A stretch of DNA of 51,126 bases, taken from contig JAZRXC010000023.1 in the NCBI GenBank assembly GCA_045600025.1, forward strand, positions 1-51,126, in the 5' to 3' direction. Both the position numbers and the translations under genes were made by a program. This DNA comes from UBA3774 sp045600025. GTDB lineage: Bacteria; Bacillota; Clostridia; Lachnospirales; Lachnospiraceae. Shown here piece after piece: positions 7,302 through 15,053 of this stretch; the first letter of the stretch is position 1; each line of letters begins with the position of its first letter. The notes beneath the pieces are model-generated. The model was not told the origin of the DNA, searched no databases, and saw only the letters and a list, made by a program, of their open reading frames with translations.

Positions 7302-8198
7302 TTAATCATGATAAGTAAGACCGTAATAATTCATGAAAACCTTGAATCGATCTTGTTCTCTAAGGCAGGTATCAATCAAATAACCTCTTTCACTTTCCCA
7401 TTCGCTGAGCCCGTGATAATAGTACTCCTTGAGATCATTTTCTATAATAAACGGTGTAATACCGTTTCTTAAGCATTCCTTAAACATAATCAATCGTCCG
7501 ATGCGCCCGTTACCATCCTGAAAAGGATGGATTTTCTCAAATTCATAATGGAATTCTATGATTTCTTCAAGAGTTTTATTTTTTGATGCATTGTAATCAT
7601 TCAGCAGCCGGCGAAGTTCTCCGGCGACCAGTGCCGGCTTCGTAGTCTCTCTTCCTCCGACCTCATTTTCTATACGCTTATAATCCCCAACCGCAAACCA
7701 GGCTTTTCTACTGTCAGATGTCCCGGATTTCAGTAGAAAATGGAGCTGCTTTATCAATGACTCGCTCAGTCTGTAGTTGGCCAAATCAATAATCAAGTCA
7801 ATGCATCTGAAATGATTCGCAGTTTCAACAATATCGTCGACATTTACAGTTTCGTTATAAATTCCAATAGTATTAGTTTCAAAAATGTACCTTGTCTGAT
7901 CATGTGTAAGCCGACTTCCTTCCATATGATTGGAATTATATGTCAGCTCAATTTGTATCTTGTGATAAATCCCTCCTGAGATGCCGGCATCTTTTTCCTG
8001 CTTTAATCTATCGAGAATATCCGCAGTCACTTTACCCGATCTCTTTTTTCTCTCGGGCTTTTCGGCATTATCAGGTATCTTCCAGGTTTTTCCATCAAGA
8101 ACAGCCCCCGGAACTTTTCCGGCGGAACAATAATTTCTGACACTTCTTTCAGACACTTTCCAGTTTGGAGCTATTTCCGCTACGTTTTTATAATTCAT
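7302..8198 (-). CDS. Fic family protein with N-terminal HTH-like domain (class II self-inhibited AMPylase)
   Basis: 298 residues from the ATG at 8198 (AGGTG upstream); a 37-codon upstream extension reads through the promoter and is rejected. Residues 1-50 (VAEIAPNWKVSERSVRNYCSAGKVPGA) look like an excisionase/MerR-like helix-turn-helix. The Fic core carries HPFQDGNGRIGR with catalytic His224, which transfers AMP from ATP to a hydroxyl group. The inhibitory motif S-x-x-x-E-G is present as SNHMEG (Ser89, Glu93, Gly94) upstream of the core, so it is class II and self-inhibited. The DNA-binding head and the repeats in its own promoter suggest autoregulation. Target protein unknown. Confidence 0.9.
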   Translation of the reverse strand: MNYKNVAEIAPNWKVSERSVRNYCSAGKVPGAVLDGKTWKIPDNAEKPERKKRSGKVTADILDRLKQEKDAGISGGIYHKIQIELTYNSNHMEGSRLTHDQTRYIFETNTIGIYNETVNVDDIVETANHFRCIDLIIDLANYRLSESLIKQLHFLLKSGTSDSRKAWFAVGDYKRIENEVGGRETTKPALVAGELRRLLNDYNASKNKTLEEIIEFHYEFEKIHPFQDGNGRIGRLIMFKECLRNGITPFIIENDLKEYYYHGLSEWESERGYLIDTCLREQDRFKVFMNYYGLTYHD

Positions 8199-8210
8199 AA
8201 ACATCACCTG

Positions 8211-8309
8211 TTGATAATAACCTATCGGAAATATTATAACATTATCGGCAAAATATAACAAGGTTTCTTCTCGTAAAAACTCGTTATATTTTGCCGATAT
8301 TATTATCAA
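8211..8309. promoter_or_regulatory. Fic promoter with nested inverted repeats
   Basis: Minus-strand promoter TTGTTA (8256-8261), 17-base spacer, extended -10 TGTTATAAT (TATAAT 8233-8238). The spacer and -35 contain tatcggcaaaatataac (8243-8259), which recurs as a perfect 17-bp inverted copy at 8283-8299; a degenerate direct copy (tatcggaaatattataac) covers 8223-8240 across the -10. Outside these, ttgataata (8211-8219) and tattatcaa (8301-8309) are also inverted. This is the layout of a multi-site repressor operator, most simply for the Fic protein's own HTH head. Confidence 0.7.
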
Positions 8310-8369
8310 TCGTACGCAATAAACTTAAGAGGCAAATCCTTCAACATTTTCACTTTGCCAAGTGATAAA

Positions 8370-8395
8370 AAGTGAAAATTTGTGAATTTTCACTT
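8370..8395. repeat. Orphan palindrome aagtgaaaatt / aattttcactt
   Basis: Perfect arms of at least 10 bp (8371-8380 and 8385-8394) around TGTG, with a third copy of ttttcactt at 8347-8355. It lies between the ppdK terminator and the Fic promoter, with no gene reading from it. It could be an operator left by a lost gene. Confidence 0.5.
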
Positions 8396-8425
8396 ATGCG
8401 GTGATTTAATGCGGAACAAGTCACG

Positions 8426-8462
8426 AACAAAAATCCCCGTACTTCATAAGAAATACGGGGAT
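8426..8462 (-). terminator. Terminator of ppdK
   Basis: 9-bp stem atccccgta (8433-8441) with tacggggat (8454-8462), followed in the minus direction by TTTTTGTT. It starts 19 bases after the ppdK stop. Confidence 0.9.
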
Positions 8463-8480
8463 ATATAAGTTTGAATAAGC

Positions 8481-11117
8481 TTATTTGTTGTCCTTTATAG
8501 CTGCCTGTGCTGCTGCAAGACGTGCGATCGGAACACGGAAAGGTGAGCAGCTTACATAGTCGAGTCCGATGTTGTGACAGAACTCAACTGATACAGGGTC
8601 GCCACCGTGCTCGCCGCAGATACCGCAGTGAAGTGCAGGGTTAACGGGCTTGCCGAGTGAAAGTGCCATCTTCATAAGCTTACCAACGCCTGTCTGGTCA
8701 AGCTTAGCGAAAGGATCGCTCTCAAGGATCTTAACATCGTAGTAGTCCTTGAGGAACTTACCTGAGTCGTCACGGGAGAAACCGTAAGTCATCTGTGTAA
8801 GGTCGTTGGTACCGAAACAGAAGAAGTCAGCTTCAGATGCGATTTCATCAGCAGTAAGAGCTGCTCTCGGAATCTCGATCATAGTACCAACCTCGTACTT
8901 AAGGTCGATGCCTGCTGCCTTGATTTCAGCATCAGCAGTCTCAACAACGAACTTCTTGATGAATGTAAGCTCCTTGAGTTCACTTACCAGAGGAATCATA
9001 ATCTCAGGCTTAACAACCCAATCAGGATGAGCCTTCTGAACCTTAACAGCTGCACGGATAACAGCCTTGGTCTGCATAACAGCTATCTCAGGATAGGTAA
9101 CAGCAAGACGGCATCCACGATGACCCATCATAGGGTTGAACTCATGCAGAGCGGAAATGATGTTCTTAATGTACTCAATAGATTTGCCCTGAGCCTTAGC
9201 AAGAAGCTCGATATCTGCATCCTCTGTAGGAACGAACTCATGAAGAGGCGGATCCAGGAAACGAATGGTAACAGGGGTTCCCTCAAGAGCTTCATAGAGC
9301 TGCTCGAAATCGCCCTGCTGATAAGGAAGAATCTTCTCAAGAGCTGCTTCTCTTCCGGCCTTGGTATCAGCGCAAATCATCTCACGGAATGCTGCGATAC
9401 GATCAGCCTCGAAGAACATATGCTCAGTACGGCACAGACCGATACCTTCAGCACCAAGCTCACGAGCCTTCTTAGCATCACGAGGTGTATCGGCATTGGT
9501 ACGAACCTTAAGCTTACGATACTTGTCAGCCCAAGCCATAACACGACCGAACTCGCCTGCTATAGAAGCATCAACTGTGGGAATCTGTCCCTTGTAAATA
9601 TTACCTGTAGTACCATCGATTGAAATCCAATCGCCTTCAACAAACTTATCACCATTGATGGTAAATGTCTTATTGTCCTCATCCATAACGATAGCAGTAC
9701 AACCGGATACGCAGCAAGAACCCATACCGCGGGCAACAACTGCAGCGTGAGAAGTCATACCACCACGAGCTGTAAGGATACCCTGAGCTGCCTTCATACC
9801 GGTGATATCTTCAGGTGAAGTCTCAAGACGAACAAGAACAACCTTCTTGCCGTTTTCCTTCCATGCTACAGCATCATCAGCGTTGAATACAACCTGACCG
9901 CATGCGGCACCGGGAGAAGCGCCAAGGCCCTTGCCAACCGGAACAGCAGCCTTAAGAGCTGCAGCATCGAACTGAGGATGAAGCAGAGTGTCAAGGTTAC
10001 GAGGATCGATCATAAGAACAGCTTCCTGCTCGGTCTTCATACCTTCATCAACCAGATCACAAGCAATCTTCAGAGCAGCCTGAGCGGTTCTCTTAGCGTT
10101 ACGGCACTGAAGCATATAGAGCTTTCTGTTCTCAACAGTGAACTCCATATCCTGCATGTCATGATAATGACTCTCAAGAGTATCGCATACCTTGATGAAC
10201 TCAGCGTAAGCTTCAGGGAACTCCTGCTCCATCTGAGTAATCTTCATAGGTGTACGAACACCTGCAACAACGTCTTCGCCCTGGGCATTAATAAGGAACT
10301 CGCCCATCAGCTTCTTCTCGCCTGTTGCGGGATCACGGGTAAATGCAACGCCGGTACCTGACTGATTGTTAAGGTTACCGAATACCATAGGCATTACGTT
10401 AACAGCGGTACCCCAAGAATAAGGGATGTCGTTGTCACGACGATATACGTTAGCACGAGGGTTGTCCCATGAACGGAAAACTGCCTCGATAGCAAGCTTT
10501 AACTGAGTAACAGGATCTGAAGGGAACTCTTCGCCGAGCTGGTTCTTGTACTCCCATTTGAACTGACGAGCCAGTTCCTTAAGATCAGCAGCATTAAGTT
10601 CGATATCAAGCTTAACGCCCTTCTCTTCCTTCATCTTATCGATGAGCTGTTCGAAATACTTCTTGCCGACTTCCATAACTACGTCTGAGAACATCTGGAT
10701 GAAGCGGCGATATGAATCGTATACAAAGCGCTCAAATGCAGGATCGGGGTTAGCCGCGATCATTGCATCAACTACTTCTTCATTTAAACCAAGGTTAAGA
10801 ATGGTATCCATCATACCGGGCATAGAAGCGCGAGCGCCGCTACGAACTGATACGAGAAGCGGATTCTTGAGATCGCCGAACTTCTTGCCGTTAATCTCTT
10901 CCATCTTCTTAACGCCCTCCATAACCTGGGCCATTATCTCATTATTAATCTTACGACCATCTTCGTAATACTGTGTACAAGCCTCAGTTGTGATGGTAAA
11001 TCCCTGAGGAACAGGCAGACCGATATTGGTCATTTCGGCAAGGTTTGCGCCCTTACCGCCGAGAAGATTACGCATGTCTGCGTTGCCTTCTGTAAACATG
11101 TAAACCCACTTTTGCAT
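8481..11117 (-). CDS. ppdK: Pyruvate, phosphate dikinase
   Basis: 878 residues, full length for the family. It interconverts pyruvate + ATP + Pi and phosphoenolpyruvate + AMP + PPi; in fermentative clostridia it works in PPi-linked glycolysis or gluconeogenesis. Order: N-terminal ATP-grasp nucleotide-binding domain (GGKGANLAEM near 20, SVRSGARASMPGMMDTILNLG near 95), the swivelling phosphohistidine domain with TARGGMTSHAAVVARGMG (His457), and the C-terminal PEP-binding barrel ending in HCGICGEHGGDP, where Cys834 matches the catalytic acid. AGGAGGAAATATA precedes the ATG. It has its own promoter and terminator. Confidence 0.98.
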   Translation of the reverse strand: MQKWVYMFTEGNADMRNLLGGKGANLAEMTNIGLPVPQGFTITTEACTQYYEDGRKINNEIMAQVMEGVKKMEEINGKKFGDLKNPLLVSVRSGARASMPGMMDTILNLGLNEEVVDAMIAANPDPAFERFVYDSYRRFIQMFSDVVMEVGKKYFEQLIDKMKEEKGVKLDIELNAADLKELARQFKWEYKNQLGEEFPSDPVTQLKLAIEAVFRSWDNPRANVYRRDNDIPYSWGTAVNVMPMVFGNLNNQSGTGVAFTRDPATGEKKLMGEFLINAQGEDVVAGVRTPMKITQMEQEFPEAYAEFIKVCDTLESHYHDMQDMEFTVENRKLYMLQCRNAKRTAQAALKIACDLVDEGMKTEQEAVLMIDPRNLDTLLHPQFDAAALKAAVPVGKGLGASPGAACGQVVFNADDAVAWKENGKKVVLVRLETSPEDITGMKAAQGILTARGGMTSHAAVVARGMGSCCVSGCTAIVMDEDNKTFTINGDKFVEGDWISIDGTTGNIYKGQIPTVDASIAGEFGRVMAWADKYRKLKVRTNADTPRDAKKARELGAEGIGLCRTEHMFFEADRIAAFREMICADTKAGREAALEKILPYQQGDFEQLYEALEGTPVTIRFLDPPLHEFVPTEDADIELLAKAQGKSIEYIKNIISALHEFNPMMGHRGCRLAVTYPEIAVMQTKAVIRAAVKVQKAHPDWVVKPEIMIPLVSELKELTFIKKFVVETADAEIKAAGIDLKYEVGTMIEIPRAALTADEIASEADFFCFGTNDLTQMTYGFSRDDSGKFLKDYYDVKILESDPFAKLDQTGVGKLMKMALSLGKPVNPALHCGICGEHGGDPVSVEFCHNIGLDYVSCSPFRVPIARLAAAQAAIKDNK

Positions 11118-11162
11118 TATATTTCCTCCTAACGCATAATACTCTATTTTTAAGCCGCAAAG

Positions 11163-11191
11163 ATTATATCACAGTGCCATTTTTATGTCTA
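11163..11191 (-). promoter_or_regulatory. Promoter of ppdK
   Basis: Minus strand TAGACA (11186-11191), 17-base spacer and extended -10 TGATATAAT (TATAAT 11163-11168), 45 bases before the ppdK start. Confidence 0.75.
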
Positions 11192-11256
11192 TAATAAAGG
11201 GCACCGAAAAGTCATAAAAGTATTGTTTTTGTTGGCATAAATAATATTGATAACGG

Positions 11257-12600
11257 TTATTTGCCAAGGCCTGTAAGTTCTTTTCTGACAGTCAGGTAGT
11301 AAATAAGAATAAATATTGAGGCTGCTATCCAGCCGACAGGATAGCCCCAAAATACATAATCGATTTTAGGATTTGTCATAACGATAGCGAGGAACAGCTG
11401 GCGTACTCCAACCATAGCGATAAGCGCGGTAGCACTCGGCCAGAATGACTTGCCATATGCGCGCAGCGCGCCGGCAAGCGTGTATCTGACAGCAGATATC
11501 CAGTATAGCGGAGTTAATGTGCGGACCATCTGAGTTCCGGCGGCAATAGTAGCCGGATTATCTGTAAATAAACCCACCAGCGGTCTGGCAAGTACCAGCA
11601 TGGTTCCGCCGGCAAGCATGCTTGCGGCAGTAGTAATAATAAGTCCGTCATACACCAGCGGTTTAATACGCTCATATTTTCCCGCGCCGATATTTTGGCC
11701 TACGCCGGTTGATACGGCAGAGCCGAGGCAGTCAAGTGGAATAAGCGCAAAATGATCCAGCTTTGAGCCTACTCCGAAGCCGCTTACCGCAGCAGTATCG
11801 AACATATTGATATAGCGGAAAATAATAGTATTTGAAAAAGATATTATTGCGGACTGCATACCGGTTGCAACACCGATGCTCAAGGTTTCTTTTATCACTT
11901 TGCCGCCGTTTTTAACGGTCAGACGTATATCAAAACATTTTTCACCGATGTTCTTGCATATTAAAATGACTCCAATTACAAAAGAAACCGCCTGCGCAAT
12001 AACAGTAGCAATAGCGACACCTGCGACGCCCCAGCCAAGCGCTCCGGTAAAAAGAAGATCAAGGCCTATATTAACAATGCCGCTTATCGCAAGTATGACC
12101 AGTGTAGCTGTTGAATTACCGATGGCGCGCAGCGTCCCTGCGCAGAAATTATAGGCGCAGGTAAATATAACACCTGCCATGAATATAATGAGATACAGGT
12201 ATGCCTTATCGTAATAATCCGGTCTTGCTCCGGATAAATCAAGCATGGGTCTTACCAAAAGAACTCCGATGCACGAAGCAACCAGTCCAAGCGCAATACC
12301 GAAAGTAATAATTATTTTGACAGTTTTATTGAGATTATTTTTGTCTCCGAAACCGAATGCTTTAGATGCTACCACTCCGGCGCCAACAGAGATTCCGACA
12401 AAAAAACCGACGATGACATTAGAACTCGTACTGCAGACGCTAACCGCAGCAAGTTCCTCATCACCATTGAAATTACCTACAACTAAAGCGTCTACAGTGT
12501 TGTATAAATTCTGAAGTAATTGTCCCAGCATAAGCGGGATAGCAAAAAGAATAAGATTCTTAATTGCGTTTCCGCTTCTGAAATCAATACTCTTAAACAT
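11257..12600 (-). CDS. MATE family efflux transporter (second of a tandem pair)
   Basis: 447 residues from the ATG at 12600, which follows AGGAGACAG; a longer in-frame start lies inside the upstream gene and is rejected. Twelve hydrophobic segments in two halves, with MATE-typical PLMLGQLLQNLYNTVDALVVGNF in the first helix and SGFGVGSKLDHF, VSTGVGQNIGAGKYERIKP in the second half. MATE proteins export cationic drugs or metabolites by H+ or Na+ antiport; the substrate here cannot be read. It is a close paralogue of the gene 7 bases upstream, which indicates tandem duplication, and probably shares its transcript. Confidence 0.93.
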   Translation of the reverse strand: MFKSIDFRSGNAIKNLILFAIPLMLGQLLQNLYNTVDALVVGNFNGDEELAAVSVCSTSSNVIVGFFVGISVGAGVVASKAFGFGDKNNLNKTVKIIITFGIALGLVASCIGVLLVRPMLDLSGARPDYYDKAYLYLIIFMAGVIFTCAYNFCAGTLRAIGNSTATLVILAISGIVNIGLDLLFTGALGWGVAGVAIATVIAQAVSFVIGVILICKNIGEKCFDIRLTVKNGGKVIKETLSIGVATGMQSAIISFSNTIIFRYINMFDTAAVSGFGVGSKLDHFALIPLDCLGSAVSTGVGQNIGAGKYERIKPLVYDGLIITTAASMLAGGTMLVLARPLVGLFTDNPATIAAGTQMVRTLTPLYWISAVRYTLAGALRAYGKSFWPSATALIAMVGVRQLFLAIVMTNPKIDYVFWGYPVGWIAASIFILIYYLTVRKELTGLGK

Positions 12601-12607
12601 CTGTCTC

Positions 12608-13969
12608 CTATCTTGCTTCGACCATCGGTGCCCCAAGACCCTTGAGTTCTTTTCTTACCAATGCAAAGTATGCCAATATAAATACCGAAGAAGCTATCCA
12701 TCCAACCGGATAACACCAGAATACATAGTCAACCTTAGGATTAACCATGACAATAGCAAGGTATATTTGTCTGACAGCAACCATGGAGAGTAGCGCCGAT
12801 ACGCTCGGCCATAAGCTCTTTCCATATGCACGCAACGCGCCTGCGAAAGTACATCTTCCGGCGTTTGTCCAATATAGCGGAATAAGAATACGAAGCATGG
12901 CTGTTCCCGCCTCAATAACAGCCGGGTTATCTGTAAACATACCGACCAAGGGTTTCGCAAATATCAGCATTAGACTGCCGAAAATCATACACGCAGCAGT
13001 CTCCAAAATCAGCACATCATATATTATCGGTTTTATTCTCTCGTATTTTCCTGCTCCGATATTTTGACCGACACCGGTTGTTACCGCTGCGCCGAAAGCG
13101 TCCAAAGGGATTGAAATGTAGCTGTCGAGCTTTGAGCCTATTCCGAATCCGCTTACTGCCGTAGTGTCGAACATATTTACATAGCGGAAAATAAATGTAT
13201 TAGAAAATGCAACTATTGAGGTTTGAATACCGGCTGCAATACCGACGTTGAGAGTTTCTTTTATTGGTTTAGTGCCTCTCTTCCACATTGTTGAAAATGA
13301 AATGCTTGGCGCTTTTAGATAACGGCGCAGTACAACGATGCCGCAGAACATTGAAACTGCCTGAGCAATAACGGTCGCAATTGCAACTCCGGCAACTCCC
13401 CATCCAAATAATCCGGTAAAAAGAAGATCGAGGCAGACGTTTACTATGCCGCTTATTGCAAGAATCTTCAGCGTTGCCGCTGAATTGCCTATAGCACGTA
13501 TTATGCCGGAGCAAATGTTATATGCACAGGTAAATACTACTCCGCCCATACAAATCATAAGATAAGTATATGCCAGGTCATAGTAATCCGGTCTTGCTCC
13601 GGAAACATCAAGCAGTGGCTTTACAAGCGCAACTCCGATGCCTATAGTCAATATACCCAGCAGCAGTCCGAATGTTGTTATTGCCTGAATTGAATCCTTT
13701 AATCTTTGAAAATCGCCTATGCCGAAATTTTTCGCGACAACTACGCCGGCGCCGATAGAAAGGCCCATGAAAAATCCTATGATAACATTTGATCCTGTGG
13801 CGCACACACCTACTGCGGCAAGTTCTGCATCTCCGCAGAAATTCCCCACCACTAAAGAATCCACCGTGTTATATAGAATTTGAAGAAATTGTCCCAGCGC
13901 AAGAGGAATTGAAAAAAGGATTAAATCCTTCAACGGTCTTCCCGTTCTGAAATCTATGTTTTTAAACAT
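12608..13969 (-). CDS. MATE family efflux transporter (first of a tandem pair)
   Basis: 453 residues, twelve predicted membrane segments. MFKNIDFRTGRPLKDLILFS at the N-terminus is nearly repeated in the downstream paralogue (MFKSIDFRSGNAIKNLILFA), as are SGARPDYYD, GWGVAGVAIATVIAQAVS and NIGAGKYERIKP. AGGAGAGAT precedes the ATG. The gene starts 7 bases after the queA stop, so it likely rides on the queA transcript. The two copies have diverged most in the middle loop (residues 215-235), the likely place for a specificity difference. Confidence 0.93.
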   Translation of the reverse strand: MFKNIDFRTGRPLKDLILFSIPLALGQFLQILYNTVDSLVVGNFCGDAELAAVGVCATGSNVIIGFFMGLSIGAGVVVAKNFGIGDFQRLKDSIQAITTFGLLLGILTIGIGVALVKPLLDVSGARPDYYDLAYTYLMICMGGVVFTCAYNICSGIIRAIGNSAATLKILAISGIVNVCLDLLFTGLFGWGVAGVAIATVIAQAVSMFCGIVVLRRYLKAPSISFSTMWKRGTKPIKETLNVGIAAGIQTSIVAFSNTFIFRYVNMFDTTAVSGFGIGSKLDSYISIPLDAFGAAVTTGVGQNIGAGKYERIKPIIYDVLILETAACMIFGSLMLIFAKPLVGMFTDNPAVIEAGTAMLRILIPLYWTNAGRCTFAGALRAYGKSLWPSVSALLSMVAVRQIYLAIVMVNPKVDYVFWCYPVGWIASSVFILAYFALVRKELKGLGAPMVEAR

Positions 13970-13976
13970 ATCTCTC

Positions 13977-15002
13977 CTACTTTATAAACATGGCATCGCC
14001 GAAAGAAAAGAATCTGTATCTTTCTTCTACTGCCACATTATAAGCATTTAATATATTTTCACGGCCTGCAAGCGCTGATACAAGCATGACAAGCGTGGAT
14101 TTGGGCAAATGGAAATTAGTTATAAGAGCATCAATCATCTTAAACTTATATCCGGGGTAAATGAAAATTGCCGTATCACTTTCGCCCGGATGAATAACAC
14201 CGTTCTCATCAGCGGCAGATTCAAGGGTGCGGCAGCTTGTAGTGCCAACGGCTATTACTCTTCCGCCGTTTTTCTTGGTTTCGTTAATAAGCTTGGCTGT
14301 CGGCACATCTACCATATAGTGTTCGGTGTGCATGTGATGCTCTTCGATTTTATCCACCTTAACCGGGCGGAAGGTTCCGAGTCCTACATGAAGAGTTACT
14401 TCAGCGATATTAATGCCACGTCCCCTTATCTCGTCAAGAAGCTCATTTGTAAAATGAAGTCCTGCCGTAGGTGCGGCTGCCGAACCGTCAAATTTTGCAT
14501 AAACCGTCTGATAACGGTTTCTGTCAGCAAGCTTATGAGTAATGTACGGCGGAAGCGGCATCTCGCCGAGCTTATCAAGAATCTCCTCGAATATTCCGTC
14601 ATAGGTAAAACGAATTATGCGATTACCGTCATCGATAACTTCGGTGATAGTGCCGGTAAGCAACCCGTCACCGAAATCTATCTCTGTCCCTATGCGGCAT
14701 TTTTTGCCCGGTTTTACAAGGCATTCCCAAGAAGAATCACTGCGTCTTTTAAGAAGCAAGACCTCAATAGCCGCGCCTGTACCTTTACGCGAGCCAAGTA
14801 GTCTTGCCGGGATAACTTTTGTGTTATTTATAACGAGGCAATCACCTTTGCGCAGCTCATCAATTATATCTTTGAATATCTTATGCTGGATGTCGCCTGT
14901 GTTTTTGTCTAAGATAAGCAGTCTCGAAGATGAACGATCTTCAAGCGGATCTTGCGCTATCAGCTCTTGCGGGAGCTCATAATCAAAATCATTTAAGTCC
15001 AT
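13977..15002 (-). CDS. queA: S-adenosylmethionine:tRNA ribosyltransferase-isomerase
   Basis: 341 residues from the ATG at 15002 (GGAG seven bases ahead). QueA transfers and isomerises the ribosyl part of SAM onto 7-deazaguanine in tRNA, forming epoxyqueuosine. Recognisable blocks: FDYELPQELIAQDPLEDRSSSRLL at the N-terminus, FDGSAAAPTAGLHFT near 170-185, HVGLGTFRPV near 210, HMHTEHY, and TNFHLPKSTLVMLVSALAG near 300. The length is standard. No tgt or queG is adjacent; the following genes are two MATE exporters, a linkage with no obvious functional logic. Confidence 0.97.
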   Translation of the reverse strand: MDLNDFDYELPQELIAQDPLEDRSSSRLLILDKNTGDIQHKIFKDIIDELRKGDCLVINNTKVIPARLLGSRKGTGAAIEVLLLKRRSDSSWECLVKPGKKCRIGTEIDFGDGLLTGTITEVIDDGNRIIRFTYDGIFEEILDKLGEMPLPPYITHKLADRNRYQTVYAKFDGSAAAPTAGLHFTNELLDEIRGRGINIAEVTLHVGLGTFRPVKVDKIEEHHMHTEHYMVDVPTAKLINETKKNGGRVIAVGTTSCRTLESAADENGVIHPGESDTAIFIYPGYKFKMIDALITNFHLPKSTLVMLVSALAGRENILNAYNVAVEERYRFFSFGDAMFIK

Positions 15003-15015
15003 TATTTTCTCCAAA

Positions 15016-15045
15016 TTTTTACCCGACATTACTGTCGGGTAAAAA
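15016..15045. other. 12-bp hairpin in front of the queA ribosome site
   Basis: tttttacccgac (15016-15027) and gtcgggtaaaaa (15034-15045) are perfect complements around a 6-base loop. On the minus-strand RNA the 3' arm ends three bases before the GGAG of queA. It has no following T-run in either direction, so it is not a standard terminator; it could shield the ribosome site or stabilise the RNA end. Confidence 0.55.
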
Positions 15046-15053
15046 GCATTGTA

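Noticed and set aside
8347..8395. Triple ttttcactt repeat considered as a CRISPR remnant
   Set aside because: Too short, mixed orientation and no equal spacers; no cas genes in the window.
9027..9623. 198-codon plus-strand frame inside ppdK
   Set aside because: Antisense to a confirmed full-length ppdK, with no family pattern and no promoter or ribosome site.
14109..14801. 230-codon plus-strand frame inside queA
   Set aside because: Antisense shadow of queA, composition unlike a real protein.
15016..15045. Hairpin considered as the terminator of the SH3 protein gene
   Set aside because: No T-run follows the stem in the minus direction; the sequence after it is AAAAATTTGGAG, which is the queA ribosome-site region.
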